In this document: positions 46,007 through 55,356 of the stretch, in pieces | Position numbering within the stretch: position 1 is the first letter of the stretch | How the letters are laid out: every line of letters begins with the position of its first letter | NCBI GenBank assembly: GCA_024403715.1 | Contig: JAKSRJ010000009.1 | Coordinates: 1 to 64,000, forward strand | Source: Saccharofermentans sp. | GTDB taxonomy: Bacteria; Bacillota; Clostridia; Saccharofermentanales; Saccharofermentanaceae | Length of the DNA: 64,000 nt | Reading direction: 5' to 3' | Notes under the pieces: generated by a model | What the model was told of the DNA's origin: nothing | The model's database searches: none | What the model saw: only the letters and a program-made list of their open reading frames with translations | Made by a program: the position numbers and the translations under genes

Positions 46007-47100
46007 CAGATATAAGTAGTTATATTCTCGATTCCACCATTAATGAATAATTCCACACAGCCTACGTCTTCTAGTGTTAAGACGTCAGGTTCGTGTGCGT
46101 ATGGCTTATCTAGAATCGTGTGACCGTCGATTTGAACGCGTAGTCTTCCGCTCTCGTAAACCACAAAGTCAGATTCCTTCTTAAGTAGGTGGAGACCTTC
46201 GTATATTGGGAGCATAGTAAGTCTTCCGGCTTTATCAAAAGAAACCTGTCTTGGGAAAGTAAAAGCTCCTACCTGAGTCTGGCCCTTATCCTCGCGGCGG
46301 TTCCAGTTATACATCCAAGCTATAACTATCTTTCTACCATCTGGGTGGTCTAATACCTGAGGTGCGTAGAAGTCAGGTCCTGTCTCTACTACAAAGTAAG
46401 GCCAGTTAGGATCTTCTGTATCAGGAGTAAACTTCTCGCCATCAAAATCGCCTACTGCAAAAATTACGCGGTTAGGCATAGCCTTAATAGAAGAGAACAT
46501 TAATACCCACTTGCCGTCTACTTCAAATAAGTTAGGGCACTCGATTACGCCACCAAATCTATCGTCATCGATAAGCTTGCCCTGGTATTCCCAGTTTATT
46601 AAATCCTTAGATTTATAAAGTAGAATCGCGCCTTCTAATCTGAAGCCCGCGCCAACTACCATGCGATACTCGTTCTTATACTTGAAGACCTTAGGGTCTC
46701 TGAAGTCATCGTTAGAGCCCATAGGGTTAGTATCGATAATTGGGTTACCCTCATACTTATGGAAAGTGATGCCATCATCTGTATATGCTAGAGACTGTGT
46801 CTGACCTTGGCTTTCAGATACTGAAGTATAGAAGATATACATGCGATTATCCTTAACTATGGCGCTTCCAGAGAAGCATCCACCGTTAGGTGCATTATCG
46901 TATGGCATATCAGGGTAAAGAGCTATCGGAAGCTCTTCCCAGTTAATTAAGTCATCGCTTACAGCGTGACCCCAGTGCATCTGTCCCCACCTAGGAGCGT
47001 GAGGATAATGCTGAAAGAACGCATGAAAACGACCCTTATAGAACACAAGTCCATTAGGGTCGTTCATCCATCCAATTTTATTCTTAAAGTGGTATCTCAC
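46003..47100 (-). CDS. GH32 glycosidase (sucrose/fructan hydrolase type)
   Basis: A five-bladed beta-propeller hydrolase of fructosides. The nucleophile motif WMNDPNG (Asp14), FRDPKVF and the acid ECPNLF are all present. At 365 aa it is short: the usual C-terminal beta-sandwich is reduced to about 50 residues. No signal peptide, so cytoplasmic. The start is GTG directly after the serA stop, without a ribosome site, so it probably depends on coupling with serA. A sugar hydrolase in a serine operon is odd. Confidence 0.88.
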   Translation of the reverse strand: MRYHFKNKIGWMNDPNGLVFYKGRFHAFFQHYPHAPRWGQMHWGHAVSDDLINWEELPIALYPDMPYDNAPNGGCFSGSAIVKDNRMYIFYTSVSESQGQTQSLAYTDDGITFHKYEGNPIIDTNPMGSNDDFRDPKVFKYKNEYRMVVGAGFRLEGAILLYKSKDLINWEYQGKLIDDDRFGGVIECPNLFEVDGKWVLMFSSIKAMPNRVIFAVGDFDGEKFTPDTEDPNWPYFVVETGPDFYAPQVLDHPDGRKIVIAWMYNWNRREDKGQTQVGAFTFPRQVSFDKAGRLTMLPIYEGLHLLKKESDFVVYESGRLRVQIDGHTILDKPYAHEPDVLTLEDVGCVELFINGGIENITTYIC

Positions 47101-48723
47101 TTACTCTAAGTCGAGAAGAGAAACCTTAAGCACGCCCTCTGCGCCCTCGAGTTCCTTAATGATCTTCTCAGATACAGGCTGCTCTGTAGCTACGAAAGCC
47201 TGAGCATGCTTGTTATCGGAACCATCCTGGTTCTTTCTACCCCAGTGCATGGATACGATATTGATATTGTGCTTACCAAGGATAGTAGCGATTCTACCGA
47301 TAACACCTGGAACGTCGTTATTCTTGATAGCAAGAACTGTAGAAGACAATGGGCAGTTCATCTCATAACCGAAGAAGGAAACGATAACCTCTGTGTTAGG
47401 AGTAAATACTGTACCGTTGATCTTAAGCTCACGGCCATCCTCTGTGTAGAACTTAACGTTGATGAGGTTGTTGTAGCGCATGATTGTCTCATCCTTAGTC
47501 TCAACAACTTCAATACCGCACTCATCAATGCTCTCCTGAGCATTAACGTAAGATACGTGCTCATTGCCCATACCCTTCAAGATACCCATGATGAGGGAAA
47601 GTGTGATGATGCCTGTACCAGAGTTAGTAGCGAGCTCACCTCTATAGCGAACCTCAACCTTAGTGATAGGCTTACCCTCAGCCTGGAAGTACATAAGACC
47701 AATCTTCTCAGCAAGTGAGCAGTAAGGTCTAATCTCATCTACAGAACCAGAGAACTGTGGCATATTCAAAGCTGCAACGATCTCACCCTTCAAAGCGCCG
47801 TCGATAAGCTCAACGATACCCTGACCAACCTTAGCTGTAGCCTCTACTGTAGAAGCACCGAGGTGTGGTGTGATATAGCAGTTAGGAGCGTGGAGAAGAA
47901 CGTTATCAAACTCCTGATCGCCTGGCTTCTTGTTGTAAGAAGGCTCCTTATCAAATACGTCGATAGCAGCAGCTGCAACCTGACCTTCAGCAAGGGCATC
48001 TGCCAAATCCTGCTCATTTACAAGACCACCTCTAGCTGCATTTACGATGCGAACACCGCGCTTGCACTTATAGAGCTGCTCCTTAGCAATGATGTTGTAT
48101 GTTTCCTTTGTCTTAGGTGTGTGGAGTGTGATGAGGTCAACCTGCTCTAAGAGCTCGTCTAGTGTCTGGCAACGACCTACACCTAACTTCTCGAACTTTT
48201 CTGCTGCGATATATGGATCGTAAGCAATAACGTTCATACCGATACCCTTGAGCTTTCTAGCTACGATAGAACCGATACGTCCAAGACCGATAACACCAGC
48301 TGTCTTACCCTCGAGCTCGTAACCTACCCAGTTACCTCTTCTGTAGTCACCGTTATGTACACCCTCGTTAGCTGTTGGGATGTATCTGAATACGTTAAAT
48401 GCGTGACCTACTGCAAGCTCACCAGCAGCCATGTTGTTAGCTGTTGGAGTGTTAAGAGCAATTACACCGTGATCTGTACAAGCCTTAACATCGATGTTAT
48501 CAATACCAGTACCAGCACGACCTACAGCCTTAAGGCAATCTGCATTAGCGAGAAGACTAGGTCCAACCTTAGTAGCAGATCTTACGATAAGAGCATCAAA
48601 GCCCTTAATGTACTGCTCGATTTCTTCCTGGGAATGACCCAAGTATTCTTCTACCTCGTATCCCTGATCCTTCAAGTACTGTACGGACTCGTCAGCGATA
48701 CTCTCTGTAATTAATACCTTCAT
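47101..48723 (-). CDS. serA: D-3-phosphoglycerate dehydrogenase
   Basis: First step of serine synthesis. The NAD loop is GLGRIGSIVARKLKGIG, and catalytic Arg, Glu and His lie in NAARGG, the DVFDKEP region and TPHLGAST. A C-terminal intervening domain and an ACT domain (GVIGRIATILGKHNINI) for serine feedback follow. 540 aa, the long form. I use the ATG at 48723, 8 bases after GGAGG. Confidence 0.95.
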   Translation of the reverse strand: MKVLITESIADESVQYLKDQGYEVEEYLGHSQEEIEQYIKGFDALIVRSATKVGPSLLANADCLKAVGRAGTGIDNIDVKACTDHGVIALNTPTANNMAAGELAVGHAFNVFRYIPTANEGVHNGDYRRGNWVGYELEGKTAGVIGLGRIGSIVARKLKGIGMNVIAYDPYIAAEKFEKLGVGRCQTLDELLEQVDLITLHTPKTKETYNIIAKEQLYKCKRGVRIVNAARGGLVNEQDLADALAEGQVAAAAIDVFDKEPSYNKKPGDQEFDNVLLHAPNCYITPHLGASTVEATAKVGQGIVELIDGALKGEIVAALNMPQFSGSVDEIRPYCSLAEKIGLMYFQAEGKPITKVEVRYRGELATNSGTGIITLSLIMGILKGMGNEHVSYVNAQESIDECGIEVVETKDETIMRYNNLINVKFYTEDGRELKINGTVFTPNTEVIVSFFGYEMNCPLSSTVLAIKNNDVPGVIGRIATILGKHNINIVSMHWGRKNQDGSDNKHAQAFVATEQPVSEKIIKELEGAEGVLKVSLLDLE

Positions 48724-48752
48724 TTCTTTATCCTCCAACAATAATTAACAAA

Positions 48753-49826
48753 TTAAAGAGATGCGAGAACCTCATCGAGATCCTTAAGGAGAGCATCCAT
48801 CTCCTCCTCTGTTGTGTCAGCCATGTGAGCTACACGGAATGTCTTATCCTTAAGGTCACCATAACCATTAGAGATGAGCCATCCTCTCTCTCCCATAGCC
48901 TTGTTGATATCAGAGAATGGATGACCTGTTGTGTTGTTTACGCATGTAACTGTAACAGACAAGTTCTCTGGATCCGAGTAAAGACCACCGTGTGTCTGAG
49001 CCCAGTCCTGAACCTTCTTAGCAAGCATTTCATGACGCTTATATCTGTTCTCGATACCCTCCTCGAGGATTCTGTCGAGCTGATAGTCGAGTGCAAACAT
49101 ATGTGAAAGAGAAGGTGTAGAAGGATACTGATATGGCTTCTCCTTAACAAACTTTACGAGTTCAACATAGTCAAAGTACAAACCTCTGTTCTCAATTGTC
49201 TTTGCCTTCTCGATAGCTCTGTCAGATACGGAAGCGATTGCCATTCCAGGAGGAACGCCAAGACACTTCTGTGTGGATGTAATACATACATCAATACCGA
49301 GCTCATCAACTGGGATATAGTCACCAGCCATAGAGGAAACTGTATCTACGCAGATAATAACATCTGGATACTTCTTATATACTTCTGCAAGTCTTGCCAT
49401 TGGGTTATGTACACCAGTGGAAGTCTCGTTCTGTGTGATTGTAATGAGATCATACTTACCTGTAGACAAAGCTTCGTCGATCATCTCAGGTGTTGTGATC
49501 TGACCAAGCTCACTCTCGAAGAGATCTGCAGGAATGCCGTTAGCTGTGCACATCTTGTACCATCTCTTACCGAAAGCTCCGATTGAGAATACAGCAGCAC
49601 GCTTCTTTGTGAAGCATCTTACAGCACCTTCCATAAGTCCGCTTCCTGATGAAGTGGAGAGAATGATAGTGTTGTTAGTACCCATAATCTTCTGCATCTT
49701 CTCGGAAATGCCCTGCTGCAATGCTGTAGCATCCTTTGTTCTGTGTCCGATAAGTGGTGTAGCCATCTTAGCTAGAACTTCAGAATTAACCTCAACAGGT
49801 CCCGGTATAAAGAGTTTCTTGTGCAT
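48753..49826 (-). CDS. serC: Class V aminotransferase, probable phosphoserine aminotransferase
   Basis: It belongs to the alanine-glyoxylate/serine-pyruvate branch (IPGPVEV start, GHRTKD), with the PLP Lys in TSTQKCLGVPPG and Asp in VDTVSSMAGD. As the gene just before serA it probably makes phosphoserine, replacing classical SerC. 357 aa. A ribosome site GGAGG precedes the ATG. Other substrates are possible. Confidence 0.88.
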   Translation of the reverse strand: MHKKLFIPGPVEVNSEVLAKMATPLIGHRTKDATALQQGISEKMQKIMGTNNTIILSTSSGSGLMEGAVRCFTKKRAAVFSIGAFGKRWYKMCTANGIPADLFESELGQITTPEMIDEALSTGKYDLITITQNETSTGVHNPMARLAEVYKKYPDVIICVDTVSSMAGDYIPVDELGIDVCITSTQKCLGVPPGMAIASVSDRAIEKAKTIENRGLYFDYVELVKFVKEKPYQYPSTPSLSHMFALDYQLDRILEEGIENRYKRHEMLAKKVQDWAQTHGGLYSDPENLSVTVTCVNNTTGHPFSDINKAMGERGWLISNGYGDLKDKTFRVAHMADTTEEEMDALLKDLDEVLASL

Positions 49827-49840
49827 ATTAATCCTCCTAC

Positions 49841-49852
49841 GCCCAATTGGGC
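49841..49852. promoter_or_regulatory. Perfect 12-bp palindrome GCCCAATTGGGC at the serC start site
   Basis: It lies between the -10 box (49863-49868) and the ribosome site, at about +4 to +15 of the transcript. It could be an operator or a small RNA hairpin. Confidence 0.5.
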
Positions 49853-49862
49853 AATCTAAAGG

Positions 49863-49868
49863 ATTATA
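49863..49868 (-). promoter_or_regulatory. Extended -10 of the serine operon
   Basis: Minus strand TGA-TATAAT, 36 bases before the serC ATG. No convincing -35. Confidence 0.6.
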
Positions 49869-49915
49869 TCACGGACTATATATATTGTTTAGTGCGATAA
49901 ACAGCTAGTTGTAAT

Positions 49916-49951
49916 AAAAAAGTCGGCAAATAATGTTTTTTGCCGACTTTT
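49916..49951 (-). terminator. Terminator after the PP2C-like gene
   Basis: A 12-bp stem (AAAGTCGGCAAA with TTTGCCGACTTT) with T runs on both sides, so it may act in both directions. It follows the stop at 49980. Confidence 0.88.
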
Positions 49952-49979
49952 ATTAGATGTAATTTTCAATTAGTGGTAA

Positions 49980-52900
49980 TTAAGCTTCTGGTAGAGTGTC
50001 TGGCTCTGGCTCAACTACTGCGTCACCGTTATCAGCAGGACCATCAATTGTCTGAACTTCACCGCTTACTGCGTTCTCTGTAGCTCCTGTAGAACCACCA
50101 ACTCTGAATGTTACAGGGATTGTGCCATCGAGTACACCAACTGGTGGCAACAAGAGAGCATCACCGGAGTTAGGTGAGTAAGAAGCATCAAGACCGTTAT
50201 AAGAAACGATAATGCTGATTCTTGGGTCAGATGTGTTAGCGATGTCGTTAATACCGTATACGTTATTGAACAAATCCCACCATGTTCTGTAACCGATGTT
50301 ATCAGAGAACTGGAACATACCGATTGGAGCAGATGGATCAGAACTTGTTGTAGCTGCTGGTTCTGTCTCGATTGGTGCAAATGTCTCCTCAATTCTTGTA
50401 GCTTCTGTCTCAGCTAATGCTGCATCATCCTTACCACAAGATCTTACGATTGCACTAATTAAGATGATAAGGCAAACGAGACATACGATAACAAATGCGA
50501 GGAACATGTAACCATTACGGTTAAGTCTACGCTTTGTTCTCTTACCACCGTTACCGCCATTGCCGCTGCCAGAAGAGCTTGTTCTTGGCTTAGGTGTAGC
50601 AGTCTGGGATCTTGTCATTGTTGGAGCACCGTAGTTAGTAGGCTGTGCATTGTTATATCCGTAACCGTTGTCAGTCATAGGTGTACCTCCATTCATGTAA
50701 GGATCCTGTGTTGGAGTAGGATCTGCATAATCACTAATACCAAGGATTGAATTAATCCAATCGTTATCTTCGCCAGCAGGCTGCTCACTTTGAGCCTGGC
50801 TGTAATTCTCCTGATACTGACCAGGAGTATAAGAATAAGCTGCATCACCGTATGGTTCCTCACCATATGCCTGGTAGGAAGCCTGCTGTGAATATGGATC
50901 GTAAGCTTGCTGTACAGGAATCTCCACTGGAGCAACAGGTGCTACTGGAGCTACTGGCTGAACTGGCATCTGGGCAGGCTGTACTGGAGCTACAGGAGTA
51001 GCAAAATCTAAGTTATCAGGCTGATATGGAGCCTCGTTAGGATCTGCCATATTCTCATTAGTCACGAACTGACCTGCAGTATAAACGCCTTCCTCAACTG
51101 CATTTACAGGAGCATCTGCATTTGTAGTAGCTACTGGAGTTACGAATGTATTAGCATCAAATAGAGGCATCTCAGGGATGTCATCTGGAGCCTTAGCAGG
51201 AGCTGCTGGCTCTTCGATAGTCTCAACTGCATTCTCGAAAGGCAAGCTGAAGCTATTCTCGTCAACAACTGGCTCTTCCTTAATTTCCTCTACTGGAGCT
51301 GGTGCTTCCTTTACTACAGGGAAATCAACACCAAGCTTATCGGAATCCTTAAGTTCTGGCTTCTCAGAAGAGAACTCGAATTCTGGAACTGGAATGCTGT
51401 TTGTAGCTTCCTTAAGCTCTTCTTCAGATGCAACAACTGGAGCACCAGTCTCACCAAAAACGATTGGCTCAGCATTTTGCATTTCTTCACTGCTTCCTAC
51501 GCTATATGGATCAAATGCAGATGAAGCATCAACTGGAGCAGGTGCTGCGATAACAGGTGTCTCTGTAGCAGCGGAGAATACAAATGCACCAGCATCGTTA
51601 ACTGGAACTTCAGGAACAGTAACATCAGGAACAGGTGTTACTACTGGCTGAACGAATAAGTTCTCCATTTCCTTAACTGCATCAGCAACAACTGTAGGAG
51701 CATCAGCAGCCTTAGCGTCGTTAGCCTGGCCTTCCTTAGTAAGCTGCTCGATAACTGTAGGATCAAGTCTCTCGATTGGCTTTGTCTTATCAGCATCGCT
51801 CTCTGTATCAAAGTTGAATGTAGTGGCTGCTACGAATGAAGAAGCAGGAACTGTAGGCTCTACTGGATCGAGCTTTACGGAATCAAATGGGTTAACAGCC
51901 TGAGATACGAAGATGTTATCTGCTGAAGCTGCTGCTACTTCTGCGCCAGCAACTGTTGTAGCAGCTGCTACGGAAGCTTCTGTTGCTGCAGCTGTTGTTG
52001 CAACTGCTGCTGTTGTTGCTGCCGCTGCACCTGTTGCTGCTACGGAATCAGCGAACAATGACTTCATAAGATCCTCAGCGCTTACCTCAGATACATCCTT
52101 ACCAACAGATGGATCTAAGAATTGAACGAAGGAATCGTCACTCTTAGGAGCTGGAGCTGGGTTATTAACAACAAAGCCCATATCACCTGTTGCCTGCTGG
52201 TTAGTAGCAGGTGGAGTTACGTTATTTGTATCACCGAAGAATACGGAACTATTTGGCTGCTGGTAATCTTCGATTGTCATACTACCAGCAAAGCCTGCTG
52301 CGGATGCTGCAGTAGCTGCTGCACCAACAACACCACCGTCCATTGTAGATTCAACAGACATATCGGAGAGGTCCTCTTCCTTAACCTTCTTTCTAAAGCC
52401 GAAGAGACCCTTCTTCTCATCAGAAACAACATCCTCAACAAAGGAGATTGCAAACTGCATTGGAACATCAGGAATCCTTGCAGATGCCTGAGTAATAACA
52501 ACACCTGCTGCATCGCACTGATCTTCAGCCTCATCGAGAATTCTTAAGAGTTCTCTCTGGCCCAAAGCATCGTAAACTTCCTTATTACAAAGGATAATGC
52601 AGTCGTCCTGATTAAGTGTAAAGAAGTTAGACCACAAAGCATTTGCAGTCTTAGATGAACAATAATAAAGGAAGTCAGCAACTCTATTGCCCTTAGCATC
52701 GATTGGCTCCATTGGGATACCAGCGTCTGTCAAAGGATAGAGAGTATCGTCTCTATAGAGGAATGCAAGACCTGTACCGATTGTTACGGCAAAAGCCTCA
52801 GAATCACGAACAATAACACCAGAGAAGTATGGGCTTCTGTCACCAGCATCTGTGATACGGGACTTACCTGTTACATCAACAGCTGTTGTGAGGAATCCCT

Positions 52901-53189
52901 CAATCATGCCGTCGATTTCCTTATGGCTGAACTTAACCTCGTTACATGTACCGCGAAGTTCAGGCTCATATGGAGGCATCATACCCATTGATGGCTCATA
53001 TTCAGCGAGCTTAGGGTGAGCAAACAAAGAAAGGAAATAACCTCTCTCATTCTTCTCTATTGTAATATCTGCCTGACGAGTCTCTCTTTTACCAAAAAGA
53101 CGACCATCAATATAGAAAGCATCAGTTAAAGTCTGTGAAGGAAAATATCTGGCTGTAAGTGTACTAGCCAAACGCGTTAAAACCGCCAT
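49980..53189 (-). CDS. Large bitopic protein: PP2C-like head without metal residues, Ala/Pro-rich linker, TM, LysM-like tail
   Basis: Residues 1-265 align in outline with PP2C phosphatases (GVIVRDSEAFAVTIGTGLAFLYR, CIILCNKEVYDALG). The metal-binding residues are replaced: NVGDSR is TIGTGL, and SDG is NKE. So it is probably a pseudophosphatase. Residues 290-870 are low-complexity, Ala/Val/Pro/Glu-rich. A TM helix lies near 897-917, and the outer part has a LysM-like stretch (about 975-1017, GINDIANTSDPRISIIVSYN). Start ATG 53189 after GGAGG. Possible sensor or partner of a wall-linked kinase; function unknown. Confidence 0.68.
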   Translation of the reverse strand: MAVLTRLASTLTARYFPSQTLTDAFYIDGRLFGKRETRQADITIEKNERGYFLSLFAHPKLAEYEPSMGMMPPYEPELRGTCNEVKFSHKEIDGMIEGFLTTAVDVTGKSRITDAGDRSPYFSGVIVRDSEAFAVTIGTGLAFLYRDDTLYPLTDAGIPMEPIDAKGNRVADFLYYCSSKTANALWSNFFTLNQDDCIILCNKEVYDALGQRELLRILDEAEDQCDAAGVVITQASARIPDVPMQFAISFVEDVVSDEKKGLFGFRKKVKEEDLSDMSVESTMDGGVVGAAATAASAAGFAGSMTIEDYQQPNSSVFFGDTNNVTPPATNQQATGDMGFVVNNPAPAPKSDDSFVQFLDPSVGKDVSEVSAEDLMKSLFADSVAATGAAAATTAAVATTAAATEASVAAATTVAGAEVAAASADNIFVSQAVNPFDSVKLDPVEPTVPASSFVAATTFNFDTESDADKTKPIERLDPTVIEQLTKEGQANDAKAADAPTVVADAVKEMENLFVQPVVTPVPDVTVPEVPVNDAGAFVFSAATETPVIAAPAPVDASSAFDPYSVGSSEEMQNAEPIVFGETGAPVVASEEELKEATNSIPVPEFEFSSEKPELKDSDKLGVDFPVVKEAPAPVEEIKEEPVVDENSFSLPFENAVETIEEPAAPAKAPDDIPEMPLFDANTFVTPVATTNADAPVNAVEEGVYTAGQFVTNENMADPNEAPYQPDNLDFATPVAPVQPAQMPVQPVAPVAPVAPVEIPVQQAYDPYSQQASYQAYGEEPYGDAAYSYTPGQYQENYSQAQSEQPAGEDNDWINSILGISDYADPTPTQDPYMNGGTPMTDNGYGYNNAQPTNYGAPTMTRSQTATPKPRTSSSGSGNGGNGGKRTKRRLNRNGYMFLAFVIVCLVCLIILISAIVRSCGKDDAALAETEATRIEETFAPIETEPAATTSSDPSAPIGMFQFSDNIGYRTWWDLFNNVYGINDIANTSDPRISIIVSYNGLDASYSPNSGDALLLPPVGVLDGTIPVTFRVGGSTGATENAVSGEVQTIDGPADNGDAVVEPEPDTLPEA

Positions 53190-53253
53190 GTTGCGACCTC
53201 CGAACAATATTTCAAAATAATTATATCACAATGTTCGTTTTCACAAATCTTTT

Positions 53254-55356
53254 TTAGTGTCCTATTAATCCACCGCCAGAACTTGAAGCTGGAGTAGGTA
53301 CCGGTGTATTTGCAGGAGAGCTAGAAGATGGGCTTGAAGCCCCCTGGCCATTAGATGGCCAAGCGCCTGTTGGAACTTCAACGCCTGTCTCGAGGTAACT
53401 TCTAGCATTCTCCAAAATCTGCTCAAAAGTACCAGTCTGCGCATTTAGATAAGCTGTGTGAATCTCGATATCTGTTGCATCTGGGAACTCATTATGAAGC
53501 TGAGCTATAACGAGACCTGTGTTGATAAAGCCAAGACCATACTTAATTCCGTAGCCTGGGTCAGAAAGCAAGAGTGAGTACGCATCCTGGAACATAGCTG
53601 CTGATGCAGGTGTACCAAATACCTGTGTATACCAGTCAGCGCAGTCCTGTGCAGACCATCCCTCGTAGTTAACACCAAGGTCAAATCTAGCAAATAAAAT
53701 TACGTTAAGTGCGTTCTCAATTCTTACGAGCTCACTTGCTGTTGTGATGCTGAAATACTTAAAAGCGTAGTTCTCAACATATGTTGCCCAACCCTCAGTG
53801 TAGCCGATGGAATCGCCCAAATACATGTAAGGATGGCTTGTGCTATTTCTTAAGTACAAGGACTGATACATGTGTCCTGGGTAACCCTCGTGAGCACAAG
53901 TAACACCAAAGTTCTCGTCGGAAGAAGCTGTGTTTGTAAGGATTAAGTTAGAGTTGTAGTTATCGAGGTGATAGCCGAGGTAAGCTGCTGGTGAGAAGCT
54001 ATCAGCAAATACTTCAGGTACATCCATAAGTCTATAGTCATGAGCAGGAATCATAGGGAAATCTTCCTGAATCATATCGTAGAGGTAAACCAAGTTATCG
54101 TTAGTATCACCCACGGAATACTCGTGATTCATGTACTCATCATACCAGCTAAAATCACCACTAGAAGCGATGCTTGTCATAGTACTTGCAACTGAGTTTG
54201 CATACCCTTCAAGTTGAGCGATAGACTCCTCAATTGCTCTTCCTGTGTTTGTCTGTGTATAGAAAAGATATGCGAAATAAGCATCTCCACCTGGGTACTG
54301 GCATACACCAATATCAGGAGCACCACACTTAAGAGCTCTCATTCTATCAGCGCACTCCTGGAACTCAGGGAAAACTACGTTTTGCATTACTTCGTAGTGC
54401 TCGTCGATAAGCTCCTGTCTTCTAGCAGAAGACAAGTTAGGGATGTTATCAAGTCTTTCCTCGAAGGATTCGTATAAGAAGCAGTCATCTGCCTGAGCTA
54501 CCAAAGCATCAAAAGACTCAGCAACCTCTTCATAGACATCATCAGTATTGATGTAGCCTAAGGAAGCTCTCTCCTCCTCAAACTCACACATCTCGTCATA
54601 ATATCTATCGATATCTCTTAACACTTCAATATAATTCTCAGCATCTTCTTCAGTGTCAAACTCCAATACGTCGAGGATAAAGAGAACCTCAGACTGAGGG
54701 CCTGTCAAAGGCTTGAGGATACTCTCATAGTAATCAAAAGCAGTCCACTGGAGATAATAAGCAGAGAGCTCCATATCGTTAAGAAGCTTATCGTAGAAAA
54801 TCTTATCGTCCTCTGAGAGACTATTTCTGTCGATAGTATAGAGCGCATCGAGCACAGCTTGAGTATCAGCTACATCCTGGTCGTGATCAGTAGAAAGTGT
54901 ACCCCAAGAAACATCATCCACCTCAACACCAAACGCAGCTGGGTCCTCAAAAAATATCTCTGTATATACATAAGATCCATCCAAAGAATCCTGCATAATC
55001 TCGAGTTCTAATTCATTCAAAAGATTAACTGCAGCCTGACCTCTTACTGTTCCGTTAGAGTGGCTTGGATGAATCTCATCATATGTAGGAATATGGTCTG
55101 GATATGTTAGTTCGTCGCTTATTGGAGCTGGAGTACTTGTAGGACCTGGAGCTTCTGTCTCTTCAGTCTCCTCAGTTTCTTCCGTCTCATCCTCCTCATC
55201 ATCTTCGTCGTCATCGTCGCGGTCACGGTGACGTCTCTCACTTCTACTATCGTGGTTTAGATCTAATAAATCTTCAATAGCAGAGCATCCAACAATATTA
55301 AATGCCATCGCTAAAATCAAAATCATCGCTAATGTCGTTCTGATTCTCTTGCTCAT
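53254..55356 (-). CDS. DUF885 family lipoprotein, putative metallopeptidase
   Basis: The signal peptide ends in the lipobox NIVGC (Cys24), so it is lipid-anchored outside. Residues 35-75 are an extreme charged linker (HRDRDDDDED and TEE repeats). The rest is an all-helical DUF885 domain with the zinc-type motif AHEGYPGH. DUF885 is related to M2/M32-like peptidases; a peptide substrate is inferred. GGAGG lies 6 bases before the ATG, although this start is 59 bases inside the upstream ligase gene. Confidence 0.88.
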   Translation of the reverse strand: MSKRIRTTLAMILILAMAFNIVGCSAIEDLLDLNHDSRSERRHRDRDDDDEDDEEDETEETEETEETEAPGPTSTPAPISDELTYPDHIPTYDEIHPSHSNGTVRGQAAVNLLNELELEIMQDSLDGSYVYTEIFFEDPAAFGVEVDDVSWGTLSTDHDQDVADTQAVLDALYTIDRNSLSEDDKIFYDKLLNDMELSAYYLQWTAFDYYESILKPLTGPQSEVLFILDVLEFDTEEDAENYIEVLRDIDRYYDEMCEFEEERASLGYINTDDVYEEVAESFDALVAQADDCFLYESFEERLDNIPNLSSARRQELIDEHYEVMQNVVFPEFQECADRMRALKCGAPDIGVCQYPGGDAYFAYLFYTQTNTGRAIEESIAQLEGYANSVASTMTSIASSGDFSWYDEYMNHEYSVGDTNDNLVYLYDMIQEDFPMIPAHDYRLMDVPEVFADSFSPAAYLGYHLDNYNSNLILTNTASSDENFGVTCAHEGYPGHMYQSLYLRNSTSHPYMYLGDSIGYTEGWATYVENYAFKYFSITTASELVRIENALNVILFARFDLGVNYEGWSAQDCADWYTQVFGTPASAAMFQDAYSLLLSDPGYGIKYGLGFINTGLVIAQLHNEFPDATDIEIHTAYLNAQTGTFEQILENARSYLETGVEVPTGAWPSNGQGASSPSSSSPANTPVPTPASSSGGGLIGH

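Noticed and set aside
47206..48714. Long plus-strand frames opposite serA
   Set aside because: serA is certain on the minus strand; these frames arise from its codon bias.
51913..52125. Plus-strand open frame rich in Ala/Val opposite the large PP2C-like gene
   Set aside because: It mirrors the low-complexity Ala/Thr coding of the minus-strand gene and has no ribosome site.
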